Source of the DNA: Faecalibacterium prausnitzii | GTDB taxonomy: Bacteria; Bacillota; Clostridia; Oscillospirales; Ruminococcaceae | Direction: 5' to 3' | DNA length: 8,502 bases | NCBI GenBank assembly: GCA_002313795.1 | Contig: DCCL01000096.1 | Location: 1 to 8,502, forward strand | Shown: positions 1 to 6,235 of the stretch, in pieces | How the letters are laid out: every line of letters begins with the position of its first letter | How positions within the stretch are numbered: the stretch's first letter is position 1 | Position numbers and translations under genes: made by a program | The notes under the pieces: model-generated | What the model was told of the DNA's origin: nothing | The model's input: the letters and a program-made list of their open reading frames with translations, nothing else | Database searches by the model: none

Positions 1-94
1 GCATACGCCTTCTTGCATTCAACAATCCTATCAAAATGTTGTGGAAAGTTCTTCATTCATCCTCGAGCATACTACTCGAGCACACTAAGAGAAT

Positions 95-140
95 AAAAAA
101 CTCCCCCTTTCCGATTTCGTGTGCAAATCAGAAGGGGGAG
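95..140 (-). terminator. Rho-independent terminator of the transporter/CoA-transferase/lyase operon
   Basis: Read on the minus strand, a 9-bp GC-rich stem (CTCCCCCTT at 132-140 pairs with AAGGGGGAG at 101-109) contains a second inner stem (GATTT at 113-117 with AAATC at 125-129) and is followed at once by six T residues (95-100). It lies about 130 bp past the stop codon of the last operon gene and is the first good intrinsic terminator there. On the plus strand the stem is followed only by CTTTTG, so it would work mainly leftward. Confidence 0.8.
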
Positions 141-238
141 CTTTTGAATGGGATTGCGGCCGGCATTACAAAGACCGTAGACTTTGCAGGAAAAGAGGTG
201 CCGACCTGTTAAAAAGGAGGAGAATGATAGTTGGAGAA

Positions 239-263
239 CACGCAATACTTATAATATTGTGTG
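239..263 (-). repeat. AT-rich hairpin just after the lyase stop codon
   Basis: CACGCAATA (239-247) and TATTGTGTG (255-263) form a 9-bp inverted repeat with one G-U type pair around a 7-base loop, starting 8 bases past the stop codon of the lyase gene. No T-tract follows on the minus strand, so it is not a convincing terminator; a 3'-UTR structure is possible. The rest of 141-271 shows no gene on either strand that I can support. Confidence 0.35.
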
Positions 264-271
264 GGGGTGGT

Positions 272-1180
272 TCAGTGCTTGCAGGGAGTCTCCTGCTCGA
301 TGTGGATATGGTGGCCGCTGTAGTTGCCCGGGATGTTTGCCACCTGATACTTGGCGGCTGCCAGCACCTTGGAGAACTCGATGCCGGTGTCATAGCCCAT
401 CTCGTTCAGCATCCAGATCATGTCCTCGGTGGACAGGTTGCCGGACGCGCCGGGGGCGAAGGGGCATCCGCCCAGACCTCCCAGAGCGGACTGCACTTCG
501 GTGACGCCGCTCTCAATGGCGGCCATCGTGTTGACCATGCCGAGGCCGCGGGTGTCGTGGAAATGGACTTGCAGTTTCAGGGCAGGATAGGCGGCTTTCA
601 GCGCACCAATGACGGCTTTCACCTGTGCGGGGTCTGCAATGCCGATGGTGTCGCAGAGGCAGCAGATGGTCATGCCTGCGTCGATGTAATCCTTCAGGAA
701 ATCCACCACTGCCTGCGGATTGTTGTATTTGCCCTCAAACGGACAGCCAAACGTCGTGGCAAGGTCTACGACAATGTTCAAATCCGGGTAGGCTGCACGA
801 ATCTCCTTGTAGGCTTCCAGCGACTGCTCATGGGTGCGGTTGATGTTGGCCTTGTTGTGGCTCTTGCTCAGGGACACGACATAGCAGACCTTACGCAGAC
901 CCAGCTCGTATGCGTTCTGAGCGCCGCGCAGGTTGGGGACGAGCGCAAACAAATCGAGACCCGGATACTTGCTCAGAACAGCTTCGGTCACAGCTTTGGA
1001 ATCGGCCAGCTGTGGGATGGCCTTGGGGCTGACAAAGGAGGTATATTCCATATGCCGCACGCCCGCAGCAATCAGTTTATCGATGACTTCAAGCTTCAGT
1101 TCGGTGGCGATGGGCGGAGCGCATTTCACGCTCTGGAATCCATCGCGGGGGCCGACTTCGACAACTTCAATTTTACTCAT
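272..1180 (-). CDS. HMG-CoA lyase-family (DRE-TIM metallolyase) enzyme
   Basis: The protein has 302 residues, about the normal length of a bacterial 3-hydroxy-3-methylglutaryl-CoA lyase, which cleaves HMG-CoA to acetyl-CoA and acetoacetate in the cytoplasm using a divalent metal. Visible family features, in order: the strand-1 motif GPRDGFQS (residues 10-17, with R12 and D13 at the catalytic Arg and metal-binding Asp positions), EYTSFVSPKAIPQLAD (45-60), the metal-site VHFHDT (205-210, H206 and H208), and the flexible-loop signature GGLGGCPFAPGASGN (234-248) with the conserved cysteine C239 and N248. Two motifs differ from textbook HMG-CoA lyases: GFQS instead of GLQN, and HFHDTRGLG instead of HCHDTYG. 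A related substrate such as citramalyl-CoA is therefore possible. The ATG at 1180 has a GAGGG ribosome site about 10 bases upstream. It is the last gene of a three-gene operon, 126 bp after the CoA-transferase. The family call is firm; the substrate is inferred. Confidence 0.9.
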   Translation of the reverse strand: MSKIEVVEVGPRDGFQSVKCAPPIATELKLEVIDKLIAAGVRHMEYTSFVSPKAIPQLADSKAVTEAVLSKYPGLDLFALVPNLRGAQNAYELGLRKVCYVVSLSKSHNKANINRTHEQSLEAYKEIRAAYPDLNIVVDLATTFGCPFEGKYNNPQAVVDFLKDYIDAGMTICCLCDTIGIADPAQVKAVIGALKAAYPALKLQVHFHDTRGLGMVNTMAAIESGVTEVQSALGGLGGCPFAPGASGNLSTEDMIWMLNEMGYDTGIEFSKVLAAAKYQVANIPGNYSGHHIHIEQETPCKH

Positions 1181-1196
1181 ATATGTATAACCCTCT

Positions 1197-1286
1197 TTAT
1201 TTTATCTTCACAGGAGCACGCCATGCCGGAGCGCCGCAGGGGTTGTTAAGCAGCATCATTCGGCCTGCACCGCTGCCGCCGCACAC
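1197..1286 (-). other. Short ORF in the CoA-transferase/lyase gap, possible thiolase-tail remnant
   Basis: The 126-bp gap between the CoA-transferase and the lyase holds an open frame of 29 codons from a GTG at 1286 (or 20 codons from an ATG at 1259) ending in TAA at 1197-1199. It begins VCGGSGAGRMMLLNN. This loosely resembles the extreme C-terminus of thiolases, where a C-x-GGG-x-G stretch is followed by a short hydrophobic strand. There is no good ribosome binding site and the frame is open back to the CoA-transferase stop. A 12-bp palindrome, AGAAAGCTTTCT, sits at 1290-1301. It could be a gene remnant, a small peptide or chance. Low confidence. Confidence 0.2.
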
Positions 1287-1306
1287 CTGAGAAAGCTTTC
1301 TTGCAC

Positions 1307-2500
1307 TCAGATAGTGCCTTTTGCCTTCAGCTCATCCAGCTTGGCGGCGTCAAAGCCCAGCATCTCGCCATAGATCTTGGCGTTGTCCTCGCCCAGCAGC
1401 GGAGCTGCTTTGTGGGGGTATGCCTTGGTGCGCGTCAGGTGCTGAGGCACTGCGGTGATCTTCAGCTTGCCGATGCCGGGCTGGTCGATCTCCGGGAACA
1501 TCTCACGGGCACCTGCGATCTGGGGGTCCGTGACCAGACGGTCGATGGTGTTGACCGGGCAGGCAGGGCAGCCGGCATCGTTCAGCATCTTATCGATCTC
1601 GTCGATGGTGTAATCCTTCGTCCATGCGCAGATGATCTCACGCATGGCTTCGTGGTTTGCCACACGATCCTTGATCTCCACAAAGCGGGGGTCCGTCTTC
1701 AGCTCCGGCTGCTTCATCACGTCGCAGAGCAGGCCGTACAGCTTGTTGTTGCCTGCGGCAATGACCACATCGCCATCCTTGGCGGGGAAGACATCATACG
1801 GATAGGTGGATTCATAGCGGTTGCCGATGCGCTGGGGGATGCGGCCCGTTGCCTGATAGATCATGGTGATGTTCTCCATTGCAGAAGCAACAGAATCCAC
1901 CAGTGCGACATCGACTTTTTCGCCCAGGCCGGTCTTCTGCTTATTGACCAGTGCAGCCAGAATGCCGATGGTCATGTTCAGGCCGCCCAGCACATCGCCC
2001 ATCGGGGTGCCGACACGGGTCGCCGGGCCGCCGGGCCAGCCGGTGGTGCTCATCAGGCCGCCCATTGCCTGGCCCACGATGTCGTAACCGGCGCGCTTGC
2101 TGTAGGGGCCGGTGTGGCCGAAGCCGGACACGGCACCGTAGATGATGCCGGGGTTGACCTCTTTCAGGACGTCATAGCCCAGGCCCAGCTTTTCCATCGT
2201 GCCGGGGCGATAGTTCTCAATGACGATGTCAGCCTTCTTGACCAGCTCTTTGAACATCTCCTTGCCCTCGGGGTCCTTGAGGTTCAGGGTGCAGCCCAGC
2301 TTGCTGCGGTTGAAGTTTGCGTAGTAAACGCTGTTGTCGTTGATAAAGGGGCCCATCTTGCGGGTATCATCGCCGCCCTTGGGATTTTCCAGCTTGATGA
2401 CGGTCGCGCCCATATCGGCCAGAATCATGCCGCTGTACGGGCCAGCCAAAACACGGGTCAGGTCGAGAACGACCACACCATCCAAAAGACCTTTACTCAT
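1307..2500 (-). CDS. Class III CoA-transferase (CaiB/BaiF family)
   Basis: The 397-residue protein belongs to the family of formyl-CoA:oxalate, carnitine-CoA, succinyl-CoA:glutarate and itaconate-type CoA-transferases. These move CoA from a donor thioester to a free carboxylic acid through a carboxylate on an active-site aspartate. The N-terminus has the family motif VLDLTRVLAGPY followed by LADMGATVIKLENP, and later ENYRPGTMEKLGLGYD and the GPYSKRAGYD stretch. The aspartate in GTPMGDVLGG is residue 169 from the start chosen here, matching the catalytic Asp169 of formyl-CoA transferase. I start at ATG 2500 because GAGGTG lies 6 bases upstream; the GTG at 2509 is part of that ribosome site. 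It sits 59 bp after the carrier gene and before the lyase gene, so its likely role is to activate the imported acid for cleavage. Mammalian SUGCT, in the same family, accepts HMG and glutarate, which gives a precedent. The acid and the donor CoA cannot be read from the sequence. Confidence 0.92.
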   Translation of the reverse strand: MSKGLLDGVVVLDLTRVLAGPYSGMILADMGATVIKLENPKGGDDTRKMGPFINDNSVYYANFNRSKLGCTLNLKDPEGKEMFKELVKKADIVIENYRPGTMEKLGLGYDVLKEVNPGIIYGAVSGFGHTGPYSKRAGYDIVGQAMGGLMSTTGWPGGPATRVGTPMGDVLGGLNMTIGILAALVNKQKTGLGEKVDVALVDSVASAMENITMIYQATGRIPQRIGNRYESTYPYDVFPAKDGDVVIAAGNNKLYGLLCDVMKQPELKTDPRFVEIKDRVANHEAMREIICAWTKDYTIDEIDKMLNDAGCPACPVNTIDRLVTDPQIAGAREMFPEIDQPGIGKLKITAVPQHLTRTKAYPHKAAPLLGEDNAKIYGEMLGFDAAKLDELKAKGTI

Positions 2501-2506
2501 AATAGA

Positions 2507-2512
2507 CACCTC
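2507..2512 (-). promoter_or_regulatory. Ribosome binding site that fixes the CoA-transferase start
   Basis: GAGGTG on the minus strand, 6 bases before ATG 2500. An in-frame GTG at 2509 lies inside this site and would add only three residues; the spacing favours the ATG. Confidence 0.75.
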
Positions 2513-2559
2513 ATTTTCTGATTTTTTGAAGCGGCATCCGCCGCATGGAATGCATTATG

Positions 2560-3813
2560 TTACAGGATGTTGTACAGACCCAGCAGACCAGCAAGCACCG
2601 TCAGGAGCAGCAGCAGGCCGGACAGACCAAACATCTGGATAAAGAGCTTGTTCTCTTTTTCTTTGGTGAACTCGGGGTCCGTTGCATTGGCTGCCATGAT
2701 GAGGCTGCCGCCCGTGGACGCGGGGCTGAAACCGGCAAAGGAAGCGGTCAGGCACATGATGGTGATGAGGCCATCCGGCTTGACGCCGACCTGTGCGGCA
2801 ATGGAGCCAACGGTGGGCACCATGGTGGGCCAGACAACGCCGATGGCCGAGCTGAACCAGGAGAGGATACCGGCGGACAGGCCCTGAATGGCGACAGCGG
2901 TCCGGGGAGTCATGATGGATGCCAGACCGTTGGACATGAGGTCAACGCCGCCCACATCGGAGACGATGTTCATCAGCATTCCGATGCCGGTGACCATCAG
3001 CAGGGTGGACCAGGGCACGCCCTTGATGACGACCTTTTCGTCCGCCACATTGAGCAGGAGCAGAACGACAGCAACGGCAAAGGAGATCAGGCCGACATTC
3101 CGCTTGAAGAAAGCGCTGGCCACGATCATGGCAAGGAAACCTACCAGCGTGACGATCTGCTTCTGGGTAAAGGCGGGCAGCTGCTCTTTTTCCTTGTTCT
3201 GGGGCTCCTTGATCTTGTAACCCTTGAACACAAGGAAGATGACGATGGAGAGGACGATCGTGGTAACGGTTGCGTAGATGAGGGTGTTGGTCTGGTATCC
3301 GGTGATGCCCTGCTCACTGGCAAGGTTGTAGATCAGGACACTTTCCGGCGTGATGGGCGAAAAGCGTCCGGCCATCGAGCCGATCTGACCAATGGCCGCC
3401 AGCATCACGGAGTTGTATCCGGTGCTCTTGCCCAGAGGCAGGCTCAGCGCGGCAGCAATGCCCAGTGCAGGGACGCAGCCGGGGCCGATGGCAGCAACGA
3501 TGTAGCCGATGAGATACATGATGATGGGAGCTACGGCCACATGGCCGCCGGACAGCTGCAAAAACTTTTTCGCGGCCAGCTCCAGCGTGCCATTATTAGT
3601 GGCAATGGTGCACAGCAGCGAGACGCCCAGCAGCATGATGAAGGTGCTGGAACTGAAGCCCTTGATGATCTCAGAATCCGTATAGCCGACTGCAGAGCCA
3701 AAGATGGCCGCGGCAAGGACTGCGATCAGGCCGACGTTCTTTTTCAGTACAAAGCCGATGGCGATGCACGCGATCAGAACGATCAGGGAGATCAATGCGA
3801 TACTATTGCTCAC
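2560..3813 (-). CDS. MatC/DASS-type dicarboxylate carrier (ion transporter superfamily)
   Basis: An integral membrane protein of 417 residues, almost entirely hydrophobic helices, with one charged cytoplasm-type linker at about residues 198-220 (KGYKIKEPQNKEKEQ). It resembles MatC-like malonate/dicarboxylate carriers: residues 1-150 look like the MatC N-terminal domain. The two halves carry matching re-entrant motifs, FSPITPES (151-158) and FSPASTGGS (362-370), each preceded by a Pro-containing helix (IGPGCVPALG near 109-118 and GVVWPTMVPTV near 325-335). This is the inverted-repeat plan of DASS/IT transporters, whose paired Ser-Asn-Thr-type loops hold the carboxylates and cations. The frame is open upstream to an ATG at 3984, but I start at GTG 3813: AGGAGGA lies 7 bases before it, and the extra 57 residues are polar and would cross the sigma-54 promoter. 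It is the first gene of the operon and so the likely uptake step. Substrate unknown; a C4-C6 dicarboxylate is likely. Confidence 0.88.
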   Translation of the reverse strand: MSNSIALISLIVLIACIAIGFVLKKNVGLIAVLAAAIFGSAVGYTDSEIIKGFSSSTFIMLLGVSLLCTIATNNGTLELAAKKFLQLSGGHVAVAPIIMYLIGYIVAAIGPGCVPALGIAAALSLPLGKSTGYNSVMLAAIGQIGSMAGRFSPITPESVLIYNLASEQGITGYQTNTLIYATVTTIVLSIVIFLVFKGYKIKEPQNKEKEQLPAFTQKQIVTLVGFLAMIVASAFFKRNVGLISFAVAVVLLLLNVADEKVVIKGVPWSTLLMVTGIGMLMNIVSDVGGVDLMSNGLASIMTPRTAVAIQGLSAGILSWFSSAIGVVWPTMVPTVGSIAAQVGVKPDGLITIMCLTASFAGFSPASTGGSLIMAANATDPEFTKEKENKLFIQMFGLSGLLLLLTVLAGLLGLYNIL

Positions 3814-3820
3814 GAGAATT

Positions 3821-3827
3821 TCCTCCT
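3821..3827 (-). promoter_or_regulatory. Ribosome binding site that fixes the GTG start of the carrier
   Basis: AGGAGGA on the minus strand, 7 bases upstream of GTG 3813. It is the only strong site in the region and outweighs the longer frame starting at ATG 3984. Confidence 0.85.
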
Positions 3828-3907
3828 TCTGCGCTTTCCCTGCATGGCCCTGCGGGGAAAGACTTTCAAACTGTTTGCTTTGCTCGAGCACTTCTGCCAG
3901 ACTATAT

Positions 3908-3924
3908 AGCAATTTCCGTGCGAA
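3908..3924 (-). promoter_or_regulatory. Sigma-54 (-24/-12) promoter of the carrier operon
   Basis: On the minus strand the sequence reads TTCGCACGGAAATTGCT. Against the sigma-54 consensus YTGGCACGrNNNTTGCW it has a single mismatch (C for the first G of the -24 GG), a perfect -12 TTGCT, and the required 10-base interval between the -24 and -12 dinucleotides. Transcription would start near 3897, giving a leader of about 84 bases before the GTG at 3813. A PrpR-type activator gene and rpoN lie directly upstream, which strongly supports the assignment. The mismatch is in a conserved base and may lower basal binding. Confidence 0.8.
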
Positions 3925-4002
3925 AATCAGTTTTTGGGTCGAAAAAAGTTTCGATTTGGCGATTATGCCACAAAATTGCGTCAAAACATATGAAAAGCAT
4001 AC

Positions 4003-4037
4003 AAAAAACCGGCCTCCGCAAATGGCGGAGGCCGGTT
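4003..4037 (-). terminator. Rho-independent terminator of the activator gene
   Basis: A perfect 13-bp stem (AACCGGCCTCCGC at 4007-4019 with GCGGAGGCCGGTT at 4025-4037, 5-base loop) is followed on the minus strand by a run of T (complement of the six A residues at 4003-4008). It lies about 110 bp past the activator stop and about 80 bp before the sigma-54 promoter, so it separates transcription of the regulator from that of the carrier operon. Confidence 0.9.
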
Positions 4038-4083
4038 GGCTTCTTCTTAAACTTTTTGAATTCTTTGCCCGTTTTCACAGAAG

Positions 4084-4146
4084 TGTTTCACTCACCTGCC
4101 GGAAAGCTGTCTCGTTTATGAGACAGTCTGAAACAGTTTTGCGACA
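4084..4146. promoter_or_regulatory. Putative upstream activating sequence (enhancer) for the sigma-54 activator
   Basis: This stretch has nested inverted repeats. The inner one is CTGTCTC (4107-4113) with GAGACAG (4120-4126), perfect over 7 bp with a 6-base spacer. The outer one is TGTTTCA (4084-4090) with TGAAACA (4129-4135). Read as half-sites of form TGNRACA, three same-orientation copies start at 4119 (TGAGACA), 4129 (TGAAACA) and 4140 (TGCGACA), 10-11 bp apart, and two inverted copies start at 4084 and 4108 (the latter with one end mismatch). They lie about 160-220 bp upstream of the -24 element, the usual range for enhancers of hexameric sigma-54 activators. The activator gene ends three bases to the right. 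No terminator-like T-tract follows on either strand. That the neighbouring activator binds here is an inference. Confidence 0.65.
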
Positions 4147-4148
4147 CT

Positions 4149-6065
4149 TCAGCTTTTCTGGTTCAGGCGGCGGTACAATGTGCTGCGGCTGATGCCCAGC
4201 TCCTTGGCGGCACGGGATGCGTTTCCGCCATTCCGCTGCAGTGCAGCCAGAACGGCAGCACGGTCCAGAACCGGTGCGGCAGTTTGTGTCGGCGGCACCG
4301 ATGAGACAGATTTCTGCCCTCCAACGCCAATGTTCAGGGACTGGAACACCTCTTCCTCCGAGCTGCCCCGGTGGAGCAGCAGCGAAACACGCTCGACCAG
4401 ATTGGTCAGCTCCCGGACATTGCCGGGCCAGGTATAGACGCGGCAGCGGCCCAGGACCCGGAAAAAAGCCTCTTCTTCCCCGGCAGAACGCTGGGGCAGC
4501 ACCCGGTCGTAAATGGCACGGGCAATTTTCAGGTAATCATCGCCCCTCTCCCGCAGCGGCGGCACCTGCACACTGAGAACATTCAGCCGGTAGTAAAGGT
4601 CCCGGCGGAACCGGCCCTCCTCCACGAGCTGGAGCAGATTGCGGTTGGTGGCACCGATGATGCGGATGTCCACCGGGATCACCGTATCATCGCCCACACG
4701 GCGCACTTCTTTTTCCTGCAGAACGCGGAGCAGCGGTGCCTGAAACTCAAGCGGTAGCTCACCGATCTCATCGAGAAAGATGGTGCCGCCGTGGGCTGTT
4801 TCAAACAGTCCTGCCTTGCCGCCCCGCCGTGCCCCGGTAAAAGAACTGTCCGCATAGCCAAACAACTCCGATTCCAGCAGGTTCCGGTTGAGGGCCGTGC
4901 AGTTGATGGCCACGAACGGCCCGTCCCGCCGGGGGCTGGCGTTGTGGATGCTCTGGGCAAACATCTCCTTGCCGGTGCCCGTCTCGCCATAAAGCATTAC
5001 CGTAAACTGCGAATCCGCAAAGTTTTCGGAAAGGCGCTTTGCTTCCAGAATGGCGGGTGACCGGCCCAGAATATCGGAGAAGCGGTATTTTGCCACCAGA
5101 CCCTTTTCGTGCAGCTTGATACGGATGTTCCGCTCTGCTGTCTGCAGGGTCTTGATGTCCTGAAACGTTGCAACAACGCCCTTCACCTGCCCACCCACCC
5201 GAATGGGAACGCGGTTGGTGGAAACAAGGGTGCCGTGAATGTTCATCATCTGCCCGATTTCGGCTTCTCCGGTATGAAGGACGCTGGTCAGATGAGTGTT
5301 TGCCAGCACCTCCTCAATGGGACGCCCCGCAAAGGGCGGCTTTGCAGGCAGCAGCATCTGCTCTGCGACCTGATTGGTGGTGCTGATGCGCCCGTTCTCA
5401 TCAATGGCGATGATGGCATCGTGGGTGTAGTCCAGAATGTTCTGGTAGCGCTCCAGCTGAATCTGGAGCTGCTCCTGCTGGCGGGCATTTTCCTGTTGCG
5501 TAATGTAGAGCTGCTGGGCTGCATCCAGTGCGTGGAGAATCGAGGCATCAGAGCTTTCCACCCGGATATACGGCAAATCGTACATTTTCGCAAACCGTTC
5601 CGACACCACACCACCCAGGCCCCACGCCGCACCGTCGGCCACCGCCTGCTGAACGGCGGACTGACAGCTCAGGCTGTCGGAAAAGCAATAGTGCTTCATT
5701 TTCAGGTTCAGAAGATAGCAGATGGTACGCAGCTCGTTGCTGATCTCTTCCTCGAACGAGAAAAATGCAATAAGTCCCTGCTCGTGGCGCAGCTGCTGGA
5801 TGGCCGGGATATAATCCGATGCTTCACCGGGGATATTCACGATCTGGATGTTCAGACTCTTGCGCAGCAGGTCACGGGTCCCGCGCCTGCTGATAAAGAG
5901 ATAATCATCCTGGGTCAGAAGCCGTTTTGCCAGTGAGACAGCCGCCTCCAGTTCTGCCACCTCCACACGTACATCCATGCCCCGCCGCGCGATCAGGGAT
6001 TTGGCACGACGGGCCAGATTTTCGGTGGGCGAGATAAGGCAGATTTTTGGACTCCGTTCGGTCAT
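4149..6065 (-). CDS. Sigma-54-dependent transcriptional activator, PrpR_N-PAS-AAA+-Fis HTH
   Basis: A 638-residue bacterial enhancer-binding protein. Domains: a PrpR-type N-terminal sensor (about 5-190), a short helical linker rich in Gln (185-207), a PAS domain starting near ERYQNILDYTHDAIIAIDENG (205-310), a sigma-54 AAA+ domain (about 330-560) and a Fis-type helix-turn-helix at the end (about 600-636, GGNASRAAKELGISRSTLYRRL). The AAA+ part has Walker A GETGTGKE (360-367), Walker B GGTIFLDE (426-433) and the WPGNVREL motif (546-553). The sigma-54-contact loop reads SSFTGA (407-412) in place of the usual GAFTGA. The start at ATG 6065 is chosen over the in-frame GTG at 6107 because AGGAGAAAGGA lies just before it. 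The protein would hydrolyse ATP to open sigma-54 promoters. PrpR itself senses 2-methylcitrate; here a tertiary-hydroxy dicarboxylate used by the adjacent operon is a plausible signal. It sits upstream of that operon and divergent from rpoN. Confidence 0.93.
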   Translation of the reverse strand: MTERSPKICLISPTENLARRAKSLIARRGMDVRVEVAELEAAVSLAKRLLTQDDYLFISRRGTRDLLRKSLNIQIVNIPGEASDYIPAIQQLRHEQGLIAFFSFEEEISNELRTICYLLNLKMKHYCFSDSLSCQSAVQQAVADGAAWGLGGVVSERFAKMYDLPYIRVESSDASILHALDAAQQLYITQQENARQQEQLQIQLERYQNILDYTHDAIIAIDENGRISTTNQVAEQMLLPAKPPFAGRPIEEVLANTHLTSVLHTGEAEIGQMMNIHGTLVSTNRVPIRVGGQVKGVVATFQDIKTLQTAERNIRIKLHEKGLVAKYRFSDILGRSPAILEAKRLSENFADSQFTVMLYGETGTGKEMFAQSIHNASPRRDGPFVAINCTALNRNLLESELFGYADSSFTGARRGGKAGLFETAHGGTIFLDEIGELPLEFQAPLLRVLQEKEVRRVGDDTVIPVDIRIIGATNRNLLQLVEEGRFRRDLYYRLNVLSVQVPPLRERGDDYLKIARAIYDRVLPQRSAGEEEAFFRVLGRCRVYTWPGNVRELTNLVERVSLLLHRGSSEEEVFQSLNIGVGGQKSVSSVPPTQTAAPVLDRAAVLAALQRNGGNASRAAKELGISRSTLYRRLNQKS

Positions 6066-6138
6066 GGCATCTTTTCCTTTCTCCTGTTTTGTGCTAGAAT
6101 GAACCACAAGTCCACCGTCAGAGGGTAGACGCTTAAAG

Positions 6139-6170
6139 ATTATCTAAGCCGCCCTTTGTAAAAATGTCAA
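6139..6170 (-). promoter_or_regulatory. Possible sigma-70-type promoter of the activator gene
   Basis: On the minus strand there is a perfect -35 TTGACA (6165-6170) followed by the AT-rich CTTAGATAAT. The -10 could be TAGATA (18-base spacer) or GATAAT (20-base spacer, better match but long). Transcription would start near 6130 and give a leader of about 65 bases containing a small hairpin (GTCCACC 6110-6116 with GGTAGAC 6124-6130, one wobble pair). The weak -10 fit keeps confidence moderate. Confidence 0.45.
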
Positions 6171-6174
6171 GGAA

Positions 6175-6201
6175 TTTTCATGAACTTTTATTAAATGAAA
6201 A
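6175..6201. repeat. AT-rich inverted repeat in the divergent activator/rpoN region
   Basis: TTTTCAT (6175-6181) and ATGAAAA (6195-6201) form a 7-bp inverted repeat with a 13-base spacer. It lies immediately upstream of the -35 of the activator promoter and about 35 bp before the rpoN start, so an operator shared by both genes is possible. No clear promoter for rpoN could be assigned; a TATTAA at 6188-6193 lacks a convincing -35. Confidence 0.3.
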
Positions 6202-6235
6202 CTTTTTTCGGTTCAGAAACAGGAAGTGAGCCTCT

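Noticed and set aside
119..1249. Long plus-strand open frame antisense to the lyase gene, with AGGAGG at 215-220 near an internal ATG
   Set aside because: It is the GC-driven mirror of a clear family protein on the other strand; its translation has no recognisable domain and the AGGAGG lies too close to the ATG.
1301..3909. Two long plus-strand frames (1301-2521 and 2545-3909) antisense to the CoA-transferase and carrier genes
   Set aside because: Translations are rich in His, Gln, Asp and Gly without family features, as expected for antisense frames of well-conserved genes.
3814..3984. Upstream extension of the carrier to an ATG at 3984
   Set aside because: It would add 57 polar residues with no family match, run through the sigma-54 promoter, and ignore the AGGAGGA site before GTG 3813.
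4062..4080. CcpA cre-like sequence (CGTTTTCA half) near the operon control region
   Set aside because: Only one half fits the cre consensus; the other half is poor.
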